A stretch of DNA of 64,000 nt. Origin: an uncultured Bacilli bacterium (GTDB taxonomy: Bacteria; Bacillota_I; Bacilli_A; RF39; UBA660). The DNA lies in the NCBI GenBank assembly GCA_934098555.1, contig CAKOOQ010000001.1, forward strand, positions 11,311-75,310, written 5' to 3'. The translations under genes were made by a program, and so were the position numbers. The notes under the pieces were generated by a model. The model was not told the DNA's origin and made no database searches. It was given only the letters and a program-made list of their open reading frames with translations. Positions 27,901 to 36,068 of the stretch are shown here, piece after piece; the stretch's first letter is position 1; the number at the start of each line of letters is the position of its first letter.

Positions 27901-28691
27901 ATAGCTTCCTTGTTTTTTAAGCCCTTTTCTTTTTGATGTTCATAAGCGTGATACAAAAATATGGAAAAGTCTGTAGTAACACCAAGTTGTAAAACAGCGA
28001 CTAACGCTTTTGTAATATAGGAAATATTACCAAAAATAATATTACTTCCTAAATTAAATAAAATAGCAATACCAATATTACCAAGTAGTAACACCGGTAC
28101 AAAATAAGAATCCAAAGATAGTTCAAGAACAACAAGACATAAAATAACGGCAATACAAATATAAACGAAGATTTCTTTATCGGATAAATTCATGGTATCC
28201 AAAACCATAGCACTCATACCGCCTATTCTAACTTTGTCTTTCGCAATCTCTTTCATTTGTGAAATAGCTTCTAATGTTTTCGTAGAAGATGTTGATTCTT
28301 CAAAGGTTACAAAAAATAAATCTGTATTATCTTGATGTAATTTTTCTGTTATTTCACTAGGTAACATATCCATAGGAATGGTCGTTCCTAAAAGGTCATA
28401 GGCACTAATTACTTTATTAACACCATCAATATTTTCAAACTCTTTTTCTAAGTTAAGTAAGGCTTGACCCGATAGGTTTTCTGAAATCACTACGGAATAA
28501 GCTCCCATGCCAAATTCATCTGTTAAAATATCCTGACCCTGTACGGTTTCTATTTCTTGTGGTAAATAAACAAGGATATCATAATTAATACCCGTAAGTT
28601 TCATGCCAACAAAGGCAAAGACCATAAGAATTAAAGAAACAAGAAGAATGCCCGTTTTATGTTCACAAATTTTTTCAGCAAATTTTTTCAT
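24915..28691 (-). CDS. RND/MMPL-type transporter fused to a YhgE/Pip-like coiled-coil protein
   Basis: One unbroken frame of about 1258 residues. Residues 1-685 are a complete MMPL exporter: helix 1, an outer loop, helices 2-6 with two GxxxD-like sterol-sensing segments (LQLGVTTDFSIFLYHAY and IQLGATIDYAILL), repeated twice. From about 690 a second protein begins with KKKEKKLATALLVFSLVLP, a typical signal peptide, then beta-rich domains and a long Ser/Thr/Leu coiled coil (about 960-1200) of YhgE/Pip kind, ending in a short basic tail. In other Firmicutes these two are usually separate neighbouring genes. An intact ribosome site and ATG remain at the joint. It is divergent from a TetR regulator. 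Confidence 0.85.
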   Translation of the reverse strand: MKKFAEKICEHKTGILLVSLILMVFAFVGMKLTGINYDILVYLPQEIETVQGQDILTDEFGMGAYSVVISENLSGQALLNLEKEFENIDGVNKVISAYDLLGTTIPMDMLPSEITEKLHQDNTDLFFVTFEESTSSTKTLEAISQMKEIAKDKVRIGGMSAMVLDTMNLSDKEIFVYICIAVILCLVVLELSLDSYFVPVLLLGNIGIAILFNLGSNIIFGNISYITKALVAVLQLGVTTDFSIFLYHAYEHQKEKGLKNKEAMVEAIMETFSSVTGSSLTTIAGFLVLCTMSLTLGKDLGLVMAKGVLLGVICVLTVFPSLLLTFDKLITKTKHKPVTIHFEKFNAFVVKHHVIIFILFVLLLVPAYLANNNVGVYYKIDKSLPDTLESIVANTELKEKFNIVSPEIILVDKDMKADDISKMTSEITNISGVDFVLSFAKLKEYGLTENMLPEDMVKVFESDNYQMLFLNSTYDIATDELNNQVKEINTIIKKYDENGILAGEGPLMKDLVLTSDQDFKNVNTSSIVCILIIMMFVLKSLSLPILLILAIEFAIFLNMSVSYFGGVVLPFVAPIVLGTIQLGATIDYAILLTTNYLKERNDGKDKKDAMKESMNYCANSIFVSGMCFFAATFGVGVYSELEMVGSLCTLISRGAIISMLVVLTVLPSILLIFDSIIMKTTILKKRGKSMKKKEKKLATALLVFSLVLPYNVFALQKEETVYTKLNTDGSVKSTFVTNHLINEDKLETIEDYSNLENIININSNIPYTRNAELLTWNAGGKDIFYQGSLNKQIPVSQNITYTLDGKDISLKDLIGKKGKVEITIKYQNNDKKLVNVNGTNTTLYTPFVVTTATILSNTENTNIKITNGKVINNGTKSIVVGLSSPGLYESLNMDTFKDLDTVKLSFETEKFELASIYSVITPKLLDSDDLSVFDELKGLYKSVDTLQASMNQIEDGSKNVLSGLNTVSGGASLISENLNNVLNKLEQIKNGTADVSDGLKQILAELKKASGSLTSKETQEKVNQIKTLMATNTKTIENLTAGNQKLKEAYETYGLKDMTYETLAKTNLELYNLKYQYENTYSNNENLITLLTTNNEALSSTLQTMNATTKKINDMLTTLTAALKEASTGADTLKDGTSLLTEGVSVLNSKMKELSAGTTTLKEGMTTLDSGIKTFNKEGINTLSSYTNDAKVVTNKVEALVELSENYQIFTMKKDDTAASTKFIQVLDGVKVPKEEENTQTETKKESFWTKFVNLFRR
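26624..26636 (-). promoter_or_regulatory. Internal ribosome-binding site and start at the fusion joint
   Basis: AGAGGA (26631-26636) lies six bases before an in-frame ATG (26622-26624) that begins the signal-peptide part. It could still give a separate second protein from the fused frame. Confidence 0.6.
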
Positions 28692-28761
28692 AATATTAAC
28701 TCCCTTCACGCTTAACTATTTTATTCTTCTTCTTTTCTTTTTTCACCAACATAAGTTTATA

Positions 28762-28778
28762 GTTGTATGATATCCAAC
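28762..28778. promoter_or_regulatory. Candidate TetR operator
   Basis: GTTGTATGATATCCAAC is a 17-bp imperfect palindrome between the divergent transporter and TetR genes. Its place and symmetry fit a TetR dimer site; no experimental consensus is known to me. Confidence 0.45.
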
Positions 28779-28826
28779 ACTTTGTTTGAAATGTATGTAT
28801 ATTTAAACTACATTATGTTCTTTATC

Positions 28827-28854
28827 TTTACAAATGTTTATTTTTAAGTATAAT
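28827..28854 (+). promoter_or_regulatory. Promoter of the TetR gene
   Basis: TTTACA, 16-base spacer, TATAAT, then GAGGTG before the ATG at 28873. Confidence 0.7.
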
Positions 28855-28872
28855 GATTCATGAGGTGATTAC

Positions 28873-29442
28873 ATGAATAAAAATGATTTACGTGTCATTA
28901 AGACCAAAAATGCTTTATTTGAGACACTTACCAATCTTATGAAAGAAAAAACTTTTGAAGAAATTAAAGTTTCGGATATTTGTAATAAAGCTTTGATTAA
29001 CCGTTCTACTTTTTATGCTCATTATAGTGATAAATACGAACTTTTAGCAGATGCCATTCAAAGTTTAAAAAATTCTCTTATAAGTGAATTAAAAGCTAAT
29101 AACAATATTTCCAATACCAAAGAATATTATCTCAATCTCATTTCTATTTTTTTGAATCATATAGAAAATAAAAAGGATATTTATTTATCTATTATGATTA
29201 ATAATCGTAATAGTATCATGGTAGATATTATTTATGATGTTTTAGATCACGATGTAAATAGGCGTTTAAAAGAATTAGAAAAAAAAGATACTCAAAAAGT
29301 ACCTGCAAATATTTTGGCTAAATTTTACATTGGAGCCGTTTTCAATGTGGCCCTAGAATTTTTAAAAAAAGACAGTCCTTATACAAAGGAAGATATCCTT
29401 AACTATTTAGACTATCTCATTCCCAATAATATTGATATGTAA
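28873..29442 (+). CDS. TetR/AcrR family regulator
   Basis: 189 residues. The N-terminal helix-turn-helix has TFEEIKVSDICNKALINRSTFYAHY in pieces (about 27-53), ending in the family's S-T-F-Y-x-H-Y. The C-terminal part is the TetR_C (DhaS-like) helical ligand domain. Divergent to the MMPL fusion gene across a 160-base region with a palindrome, so local repression of the transporter is the natural reading. The ligand is unknown. Confidence 0.88.
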   Translation: MNKNDLRVIKTKNALFETLTNLMKEKTFEEIKVSDICNKALINRSTFYAHYSDKYELLADAIQSLKNSLISELKANNNISNTKEYYLNLISIFLNHIENKKDIYLSIMINNRNSIMVDIIYDVLDHDVNRRLKELEKKDTQKVPANILAKFYIGAVFNVALEFLKKDSPYTKEDILNYLDYLIPNNIDM

Positions 29443-29485
29443 AAAAAAACAATTTCTATTACTTTAATATAGATATTGTTTTTTT
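29443..29485. terminator. Bidirectional terminator
   Basis: AAAAACAATTTCTAT and ATAGATATTGTTTTT pair with a single mismatch; there are A and T runs on either side. It serves the TetR gene and the Rpn pseudogene converging from the right. Confidence 0.85.
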
Positions 29486-29528
29486 ATACCATTATAAAAA
29501 GAACCTGTCAAAGATTCTTTTCATTATT

Positions 29529-30365
29529 TTATTCATTTTTTAAGGCCAAGATTTCCTTTTCACTTAAGGCGGTTGCCAGCATTATTTTTTCGATTGGAAC
29601 TTCAAGTTTTAGGAATTCTTTCGCAATAGAGGTTTGAGCATTATTGTATCCTTCCGTTTTACCTTTACTATATCCTTTGTTGTAACAAGCATTTAAAAAC
29701 ATTTTGTCTCGGTCATAATAAAGCATGGCATCTTTAATAAGACTGTTTTTTTCTTCGATTAATTTATCACCCTTATAAACTTTGTCTAATCTTTCTTTAT
29801 CATCACAGATAAAGATGTATAACGCTTTCTCAAGCAAATTTTCGCTGTTCATGAAAGTATTATAATCGATTTGTCGTAATTTTTCTCGATTGATATCGAT
29901 AATTTCTACTAAATCACTTCGTTTCATGTGATATTTCATATCTTGTAAGATTCTACGATAGAGAAAGTCTCCTTGGCCTAAAGTATCATAACTGTTTAAG
30001 TTAATCTGATAAATTTTTTGAACACTGTTATATTCTTGGGACGTCTTTACTTGTCTTAAAAGTAACTAACAAAAATACATCTCGTTTTTAACAAAACTAT
30101 CGGCGGTATTATAGTAGTTAATTTCTAAGTTAACATAGAACTCATCTTCTTCTAACACAATATCAGCTTCGGAATTAATCATATTAATATTAGGATAAAT
30201 AAGTTTAATGTCTTTAGAGATATCCTCCTTGCAATACCGATGACTAAACTGACAACCTGCCTTAAATAGAACAGTCCCGCTTTTTTTCTGTAAATAGTCT
30301 TTTGCTACCTTATCCTTAAGCAAAGGAAATTTGATTTTTGGTTTTGTTTTTATGCCAGCTAACAT
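29529..30365 (-). pseudogene. Rpn-family nuclease/transposase gene broken by an in-frame TAG
   Basis: Two open pieces, 30066-30365 and 29529-29939, are in the same frame with no other stop between them except one TAG at 30066-30068; the text after it (QVKTSQEYNSVQKIYQINL...) continues directly to DMKYHMKRSDLVEIIDIN. Joined they give a 278-residue protein of normal Rpn size (PF12784 type): a PD-(D/E)XK core with DIVLEEDEFYVNLEIN, then RQVKTSQEY and QINL, then the lysine-rich tail with FLNACYNKGYSKGKTEGY. The extreme N-terminus also looks worn. The C-terminal half is nearly identical in DNA to the remnant at 2987-3375. Confidence 0.85.
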
Positions 30366-30476
30366 CTATGGTGGTTTCAGTTGATGTTTTTTTCGAAAAA
30401 ACGGTCCTTATTCTACATATTAAAAATTCATTTGCACCTGATTCAACAAAACCTGTCAAAAAAAGACTTTTAGCTT

Positions 30477-31187
30477 TTAACTAAAAATCTTTGGTAAAAC
30501 ATAACAAACTATAAATAGTGTTACAGCATAAGCACTCGTGAAGGTGTAGGCCATTTTATTTTTATCTACTTTTGTAAGTTCTGAGAAACCATGAAATAGA
30601 TTAATTAAATAAAAAAGACTTCCTAAACTTAAAACAATTAAGCATAACCATATATTAACATATATAAAAATTAAAGCAAGCAAAGTTGTGGCCGTCGTAA
30701 TCGTAGCCGCACAGCCAATTAAGGAATAGGTCTTCTTTAAATCAGATTCTTTTTTCATAATTGTTGTCGAAATAAAATGAATAAAACCTCCTAGTAAGAA
30801 ATGGTAAACAACCATCATTAACGTGGAAATGAAAAAGATTTTAATCGGAATTTCCACATTTTTAGTAACATTACCAAATAAAGAAGATTTGCCATAAATC
30901 ATAGTGTAAACACCATTCATACCTTCTTTAGCAAATAAGAAAATAAAGAGGCCAAAAATTATAGCATTTAATAAAATCATAATAAGCCCTAAATTAAATT
31001 TACTTCTTTTAGCATAATCTTTCATAGTATCTAAAGGTTTAGTAAACATTCCTTTTAAAACCTCTAAATAATCATTTACCATTGTATTATTCGTCACAAC
31101 AATCTTTTCTTTTACTTCCTTAGTCTCGCATTCACATGCCTTGCCTTCTTCTAATTTTTTTCCACATTTTGTACAAAATTTTGCCAT
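30477..31187 (-). CDS. Zinc-ribbon membrane protein, Yip1-like
   Basis: About 236 residues. FCTKCGKKLEEGKACEC at the start is a CxxC ... CxC zinc ribbon, followed by a hydrophilic link and five membrane helices (about 55-235), the layout of small zinc_ribbon_2/Yip1 proteins in Firmicutes. AAAGGA lies before the chosen ATG at 31187. The gene directly follows another zinc-ribbon membrane protein (20 bases between), so the two are co-expressed. Function unknown. Confidence 0.7.
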   Translation of the reverse strand: MAKFCTKCGKKLEEGKACECETKEVKEKIVVTNNTMVNDYLEVLKGMFTKPLDTMKDYAKRSKFNLGLIMILLNAIIFGLFIFLFAKEGMNGVYTMIYGKSSLFGNVTKNVEIPIKIFFISTLMMVVYHFLLGGFIHFISTTIMKKESDLKKTYSLIGCAATITTATTLLALIFIYVNIWLCLIVLSLGSLFYLINLFHGFSELTKVDKNKMAYTFTSAYAVTLFIVCYVLPKIFS

Positions 31188-31207
31188 TTTATCTTTTTCC
31201 TTTCTTT

Positions 31208-32455
31208 TTACCATGTACTAAAATGATTAACCATGTTATAAACTTCATTTAGTTTATAGGCATTATCATAATAATCATAAGTTAGAGTTGAAGTGTAAGA
31301 ACTTTGTCCCTCTTTTTCTTTTTGATCACCCATGAAACTTTTATAATTAACCATATAGTCATAGTTATATTTAGTGGTGATAACAAGTTTGCCTTCATCA
31401 CTTAATTTCACATTAGATAAGGTTACACTTGTTACATCAAATTTCTTTAAAGTTAATTCTTCGTTAGTTAAAGCAGTATATAAATCCATATAGTCTTCTT
31501 CTAAAGCAGAAAGATTCACATTATTATAAATATAATTTTCTTTAATACTATCCCAATTTTTCTTGTCAATAATATTTTCATAAAGGTTTGAAATATCTTT
31601 TTTTACTTCTTCTTTTAAAGTGGTTACCATGTCATCCGTTAAGTTATTTAAAGAAACCTGAACCTCATATTGATTACTATAATTTGTTAGAGTTTTATCA
31701 TCTTCTATAACCATTTGATTGGGTAAAGTTGTTTTAATATGAATCATTGAAACAAATAAATTTGGAATAACATAAACATCTAAGCCTTCCTCATAAGAAT
31801 CACTTTCCATAAATTTAGGGTCAGCATCAATGCCATTGATATTTAATTTACTATTTTTAGGCACCTTTATTTCAAAATCCTTTAAAATTTCAACACCTGT
31901 AATGGAATAACCGTTGTTGGTCAAACTTTCTACTTTCCAATCGTCAAAGAAGAAATATTTCTTTTTATCACTTTTATTTAAAGTAGCTAAAAGAGTTTTC
32001 TCATCACCATTTTCTTTTTTTACATTAACTCTTACAGTCGCAGTTTTATTATCGTCACTGTAAATAACATTTTCTAAATCATAACTTTTAATATCCTTAA
32101 AGCTATTTTCTTCTTCGTTATAAACTTTCTTAAATTCTTCTAAGGTTGTAAAAGTGGTATCCCCGTCGATACTTAAAGAATTATAAATATCTTCTAAACT
32201 ATTTTTCTTTAAAGAAGCCATATATTTATCCGTAATACCAGACGGACCAAGGATAAAACACGTATACTTATAGGCTCCCAAAAAGACACATAAAAGCACA
32301 ATAAAAATAATTAAGGCAGTCTTTTTTTCTTTAGTCATCGGTTGCCTTACTTTTTGGGGAGCTTCCTTCGTTTTTTTTAAGTCTACTTTCGTACCACACT
32401 CACCACAAAAAAAGGCATCTTTTTTTATTTTTGCACCACATTCACTGCAATACAT
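31208..32455 (-). CDS. Zinc-ribbon membrane protein, TcaA-like
   Basis: 415 residues. MYCSECGAKIKKDAFFCGECG forms a full double-CxxC zinc ribbon in the cytoplasm, one membrane helix lies at about 45-68, and the remaining 340 residues are outside, with repeated alpha/beta units (KYMASLKKNSLEDIY, ENIIDKKNW) like the NTF2-like domains of TcaA from staphylococci. In that family the protein affects sensitivity to glycopeptides and cell-wall stress. The match is by layout and some motif feel, so the name is tentative. It heads the two-gene operon. Confidence 0.6.
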   Translation of the reverse strand: MYCSECGAKIKKDAFFCGECGTKVDLKKTKEAPQKVRQPMTKEKKTALIIFIVLLCVFLGAYKYTCFILGPSGITDKYMASLKKNSLEDIYNSLSIDGDTTFTTLEEFKKVYNEEENSFKDIKSYDLENVIYSDDNKTATVRVNVKKENGDEKTLLATLNKSDKKKYFFFDDWKVESLTNNGYSITGVEILKDFEIKVPKNSKLNINGIDADPKFMESDSYEEGLDVYVIPNLFVSMIHIKTTLPNQMVIEDDKTLTNYSNQYEVQVSLNNLTDDMVTTLKEEVKKDISNLYENIIDKKNWDSIKENYIYNNVNLSALEEDYMDLYTALTNEELTLKKFDVTSVTLSNVKLSDEGKLVITTKYNYDYMVNYKSFMGDQKEKEGQSSYTSTLTYDYYDNAYKLNEVYNMVNHFSTW

Positions 32456-32514
32456 CCTTTCTCGTCACTCCTTTTCTATATTATAATTATAAGTGATTGA
32501 AAAAAAAATAACAA

Positions 32515-32545
32515 TAAAAAAGTGAACCTATTGATATTTGTTCAC
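32515..32545 (-). terminator. Terminator of the alarmone synthetase gene
   Basis: GTGAAC and GTTCAC form a 6-bp stem; leftwards it runs into six T. It overlaps the last codons. Confidence 0.65.
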
Positions 32546-33118
32546 TATTTTATTCATATAATACATTTTATGATCAAGTTCACGAATGTCTTTGGCATAA
32601 CTTACCATTTCATTTTGAACTTCACTAGGAATTTCTTCTTTAAACTTATACCTAATTTTATGGTCAAGACTCGCCCAGAAGTCCATGGCAACAGTTCGTA
32701 CTTGTATTTCAGCTGGAATATATTCCACATAATTTTCCAGATAAATAGGTACTAATAAGATTAAATGATAACTGGTATAACCCGATTCTTTAGGGTTTTC
32801 AATATAGTCTTTACGTTGTTTGATAATTAAGTTAGTAGAATGACTAATTAAAGAAACGATATCGTAAACATCCGACAAAAAGGAAACAACAATTCGAAAC
32901 CCAATAACATCCATAATGTGTTTTTCAATGTTTTCTTTCGAGTAACTATATCCTTTTTTTTCTAATTTTTTTTGAATACTAGGCAGGGTTTTTAATCTTG
33001 TTTTAATATGTTCAACAGGTGTATAGCCATGTCTTCTTTCAAAAGAATCAATCAATATATTTAGTTCTGTTTCCAACATTTTTTGAGCATATTCATATTT
33101 TGTATAAAAATTATTCAT
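32528..33118 (-). CDS. relQ: Small alarmone synthetase, (p)ppGpp synthase of RelQ/YjbM type
   Basis: 196 residues, a lone synthetase domain without HD hydrolase, TGS or ACT parts. It shows HTGY-like text YIENPKESGYTSYHLIL, ENIEKHIMDVIGFRIVVSF (G-loop region) and EIQVRTVAMDFWASLDHKIRYK, the hallmark of RelQ. Such enzymes move pyrophosphate from ATP to GDP or GTP and act as tetramers in the cytosol during cell-wall stress. It is slightly shorter than Bacillus YjbM (211), lacking part of the C-terminal helix that carries the allosteric pppGpp contact. Single gene, own terminator. Confidence 0.9.
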   Translation of the reverse strand: MNNFYTKYEYAQKMLETELNILIDSFERRHGYTPVEHIKTRLKTLPSIQKKLEKKGYSYSKENIEKHIMDVIGFRIVVSFLSDVYDIVSLISHSTNLIIKQRKDYIENPKESGYTSYHLILLVPIYLENYVEYIPAEIQVRTVAMDFWASLDHKIRYKFKEEIPSEVQNEMVSYAKDIRELDHKMYYMNKIVNKYQ

Positions 33119-33148
33119 TAATATTTACTCCTCCTTTAAGAGTAAGGC

Positions 33149-33176
33149 AAAAAAAGTGCTATAAAATCTAACACTT
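33149..33176 (-). terminator. Weak terminator downstream of the YtxH gene
   Basis: AAGTG and CACTT stem with a 13-base loop, followed leftwards by seven T. Confidence 0.5.
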
Positions 33177-33255
33177 CTTTGTTTGCATATTATACAAAAT
33201 TTTTCTCTAGACTGCAATGTAATTATTTTAGATGCACTCTTTTTTTCTGTATAAA

Positions 33256-33657
33256 TTAGTTTGATTCCTCTAATTTAGCTAAAACAGCTTTTGTCGTTTC
33301 AATAGCTTTTTGTCTTACCGCATTAGCCGCCTCTGTTAAAACGGGTTCTCCTTTGTCTTTAACATAGTTAACTAAATCTTTAGCACTTTTTTCAATTTCT
33401 TTTGATTTTTTCTTTGCCAAAGCGAGAACTTTTTCTTTATCTAAATCTTTTAAAGCCACTTCTATTTCATCTGTTTTGGTAACAACGTATTCTTTAACGT
33501 CATCCATATCAATGTTCCGAGCTTTATTAACAAGTTCCTCCATTTTTGCTTTTAAATCGGCTCTTGTTTCTTCTCCTTTTTTAGGAGCAAACAAAATTCC
33601 TAAACCGGCTCCTACGGCTGCTCCGCCTAATAAAGCGGCTACTGTTTTTTTCTTCAT
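33256..33657 (-). CDS. YtxH domain protein
   Basis: 133 residues. KKTVAALLGGAAVGAGLGILFAPKKGEETR is the Gly/Ala-rich membrane segment and the APKKGEETR box that define YtxH; the rest is an amphipathic Lys/Glu helix, likely long and apolipoprotein-like. In Bacillus the relatives are general-stress proteins of unknown mechanism. GGAGG precedes the ATG. Stand-alone gene. Confidence 0.85.
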   Translation of the reverse strand: MKKKTVAALLGGAAVGAGLGILFAPKKGEETRADLKAKMEELVNKARNIDMDDVKEYVVTKTDEIEVALKDLDKEKVLALAKKKSKEIEKSAKDLVNYVKDKGEPVLTEAANAVRQKAIETTKAVLAKLEESN

Positions 33658-33845
33658 TTTTCATTCCTCCGATAGTACTATTATATCCATTTTATTTTTC
33701 TTTTTGTATATTTTTTTTAAGATGTGTCAAGTATTAGTCAATGAATAAAGCTTTATCCAACAGATACTTTATCTTTGTCTTTTTATTTTTATTTACAAAG
33801 GAAAAGAAATCTCGATATAATGTTCTTATTGAAAGGATGTTTTAG

Positions 33846-34535
33846 ATGTTGTTATTATTTTGTCGTTATGTTTTACTTTTTTTCATCTACTCGTTTTTAG
33901 GATGGTGCCTTGAAGTTGCCTGTAAGCTTGTTTCCGACCATAAATTTGTTAACCGCGGTTTTTTAATCGGTCCTTATTGTCCAATCTATGGTCATGGAGC
34001 CTTAATTATGACGGTTTTATTAAATCGTTATTTAAATGATCCTGTTACCTTATTTATTATGATTATTCTTTGCTGCTCTTTACTCGAATATTTCACCAGT
34101 TATTTTTTGGAAAAAATCTTTCATACACGTTGGTGGGATTACTCAGGATACCGGTTTAATATTAATGGCCGTATTTGTCTTGAAACGATGGTACCTTTTG
34201 GGTTATTTGGTCTATTTATCATGTATGTTACCAATCCCTTCTTTTTAGGGCTCATAAATAAAATCAGTACTCCACTTTTAATCTCGCTTACCGTTATCTT
34301 CCTTATTGTTTATTTCATTGATAATATTATCTCCTTTAAAATTATTAAAAATATTCAACATGTAGGCGAAGACATTCAAAAAAGACAACTTATTAAAAAA
34401 GACGATACCGAAAGAATTACGCATTTAGTAAAAAAGCAAGTAGAAAATTCTATGAAAACATTTGAAAAAAGAATTGTACATGCCTTCCCTCATTTACAAG
34501 TTTTGAAAACAAAAGTTAAAAAAAGAAGAAAATAA
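33846..34535 (+). CDS. CmpB-like (PF06541) membrane protein
   Basis: 229 residues with about five membrane helices. YSFLGWCLEVACKL, NRGFLIGPYCPIYGHGA and WWDYSGYRFNINGRICLE are the conserved blocks of the putative ABC-transporter type IV family (PF06541). A basic cytoplasmic tail of about 60 residues follows. No ATPase partner is next to it, so the transporter label of the family is doubtful. GAAAGGATG before ATG; a strong terminator follows. Confidence 0.85.
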   Translation: MLLLFCRYVLLFFIYSFLGWCLEVACKLVSDHKFVNRGFLIGPYCPIYGHGALIMTVLLNRYLNDPVTLFIMIILCCSLLEYFTSYFLEKIFHTRWWDYSGYRFNINGRICLETMVPFGLFGLFIMYVTNPFFLGLINKISTPLLISLTVIFLIVYFIDNIISFKIIKNIQHVGEDIQKRQLIKKDDTERITHLVKKQVENSMKTFEKRIVHAFPHLQVLKTKVKKRRK

Positions 34536-34555
34536 CTCTACTTCTTCTTTTTTTT
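34522..34555 (+). terminator. Terminator of the CmpB-like gene
   Basis: AAAGAAGAA and TTCTTCTTT form a perfect 9-bp stem, then five more T. It covers the stop codon. Confidence 0.75.
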
Positions 34556-34582
34556 AGTATAATAATTAAAAGGATGTGCCAT

Positions 34583-35029
34583 ATGAAACTCGATAATTTT
34601 GTTTTAGAAAGCTATAATAATTTACCAGAACACCAAAAGGTCATTGATAGTTTGATGAAAAGTGATGTTCACTCATATTTAGGAAATATTTACTATATGA
34701 TTCAAAATATTTATAAAAGAAAAGAAGAGTACCCTCTTACCTTAAATGAATTTTACATTGCATACTATAATGATTACCCCGTAGGAATCGTTTCTATCAC
34801 CTATATGAATGAAAGAGAGGAAATGAGTTGTGGAATTTTACCACAGTTTGAACACCAACATTTAGGTTCTCTGTTGCTTTTAGAATTCACCGAAAAAATC
34901 TTTGCTTTAAATCCTTCACTCGATTCTTTATATAGTGTAATTGATAAAAAAAACATCGCGAGCCAAAGAATGGTTTTAAATACGGGTGGTCATAAAGAAA
35001 ACGAGACAACCTTTATGCATCATCGTTAA
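34583..35029 (+). CDS. GNAT family N-acetyltransferase
   Basis: 148 residues. YPVGIVSITYMNEREEMSCGILPQFEHQHLGSLLL in pieces shows the beta4 strand and the acetyl-CoA loop (here Q-F-E-H-Q-H-L-G-S in place of the usual Q-x-x-G-x-G/A), and IDKKNIASQRMVLNTGG is the standard N-x-x-S-x-x-x-x-x-x-x-G end. AAAGGA sets the ATG at 34583; the earlier ATG overlaps that site. Substrate not known. Confidence 0.75.
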   Translation: MKLDNFVLESYNNLPEHQKVIDSLMKSDVHSYLGNIYYMIQNIYKRKEEYPLTLNEFYIAYYNDYPVGIVSITYMNEREEMSCGILPQFEHQHLGSLLLLEFTEKIFALNPSLDSLYSVIDKKNIASQRMVLNTGGHKENETTFMHHR

Positions 35030-35031
35030 AA

Positions 35032-36054
35032 TTATTTTATGTTCTTCATTTCTTCTTTTAAAATATCAGAAATCGTTTTCCTATAGCCTTCATGGCTATT
35101 TTTTAATTTGTAAAATTGTAAAATACCATAACCAGGATATTCGTTTCCTTCTACCATAACAGGTCCTTTGTCGGTAAAGGCAATATCCCAGCCAATATAA
35201 CGTACTTGTGGTAACTTTTTCGCGGCTTTTTGACACATATCAAAAGCTTCTTTAACACCCGAAATTTTTACTTCTCTAAATTTTTTATGGGTAAGCGGAT
35301 GTTCTTCGTAAATATGGCCATAATCATCGATAACATTAGAATCAATCTTTCCTTTTTCGTTTAGGCTAAAATATAAATCATTCGTGCAGCCAATAATTTC
35401 ACTTTCGTCTTGATTAATTCGAAAAGCATTACCTACTAAATACACCTTACCCTCTTTATATAACGTGCAAACTCTTAAAGAACAAACTACATTCGGATTA
35501 ATTTCATTTACTTCTTTACTTTGAACGATTTCTTCTTCCAAAAGATATTGTTTTTGTTTTAATAATTTTTCATATAAATTTTTTAAGTTTTTTTCTTTAG
35601 CTACTATAATTTTTGTAATACCATGTCCCCCAAAACCAACGGGATCTTTGGCAAAGACAACCGCGTGTTTTTCTAAAAACTTTTCAAAGTCTTCAAAAGA
35701 AGTTTCTCTTAAATCGATAAATGCTCTTTTTAAATAATCTTTAAAAAGTGTATTAAATAAAATCTTATCATGTAAAATAATCTCGTATTTTTCATCGTTT
35801 AAGTAAGAAATTAATTTATAGAAAGACTTCGTCGTAACAAATGTTTTCTTTTCTTCTTTGGTTAAGTTGTAATAATCCCCTCGAAAGTAATCGGTATACC
35901 CCACTCCTCTTGTGAGAATATTATAATACATATCCATTTTAATTTTAAATTTTGAAGTATGGTTATCATTCGCCATTATCTCTAGCATTTTATTAAGTCG
36001 TGCTTTATTGGTTCCTTTTCTTTTGTTTATTAACCATTTATAAACTGAGGTCAT
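35032..36054 (-). CDS. Sugar-transfer-associated ATP-grasp protein
   Basis: 340 residues. The ATP-grasp core has FAKDPVGFGGHGITKI (nucleotide lysine and glycine loop near 135-150), LLEEEIVQ (the carboxylate after the adenine pocket), SLRVCTLYKEGKVYLVG and YIGWDIAFTDKGPVMVEGNEYPG (metal-binding Glu and Asn). This is the PF14397 type, found in capsule and surface-glycan clusters, where it probably ligates an amino or carboxyl group. It shares an operon with alanine racemase, 14 bases downstream of it, so transfer of a D-amino acid is an attractive guess. Confidence 0.8.
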   Translation of the reverse strand: MTSVYKWLINKRKGTNKARLNKMLEIMANDNHTSKFKIKMDMYYNILTRGVGYTDYFRGDYYNLTKEEKKTFVTTKSFYKLISYLNDEKYEIILHDKILFNTLFKDYLKRAFIDLRETSFEDFEKFLEKHAVVFAKDPVGFGGHGITKIIVAKEKNLKNLYEKLLKQKQYLLEEEIVQSKEVNEINPNVVCSLRVCTLYKEGKVYLVGNAFRINQDESEIIGCTNDLYFSLNEKGKIDSNVIDDYGHIYEEHPLTHKKFREVKISGVKEAFDMCQKAAKKLPQVRYIGWDIAFTDKGPVMVEGNEYPGYGILQFYKLKNSHEGYRKTISDILKEEMKNIK

Positions 36055-36068
36055 AAAATCATCCTTTC

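Noticed and set aside
30066..30068. TAG read as an amino acid in this organism
   Set aside because: Several intact genes here end in TAG at the expected length (for example the Nudix and alarmone synthetase genes), so TAG is a normal stop.
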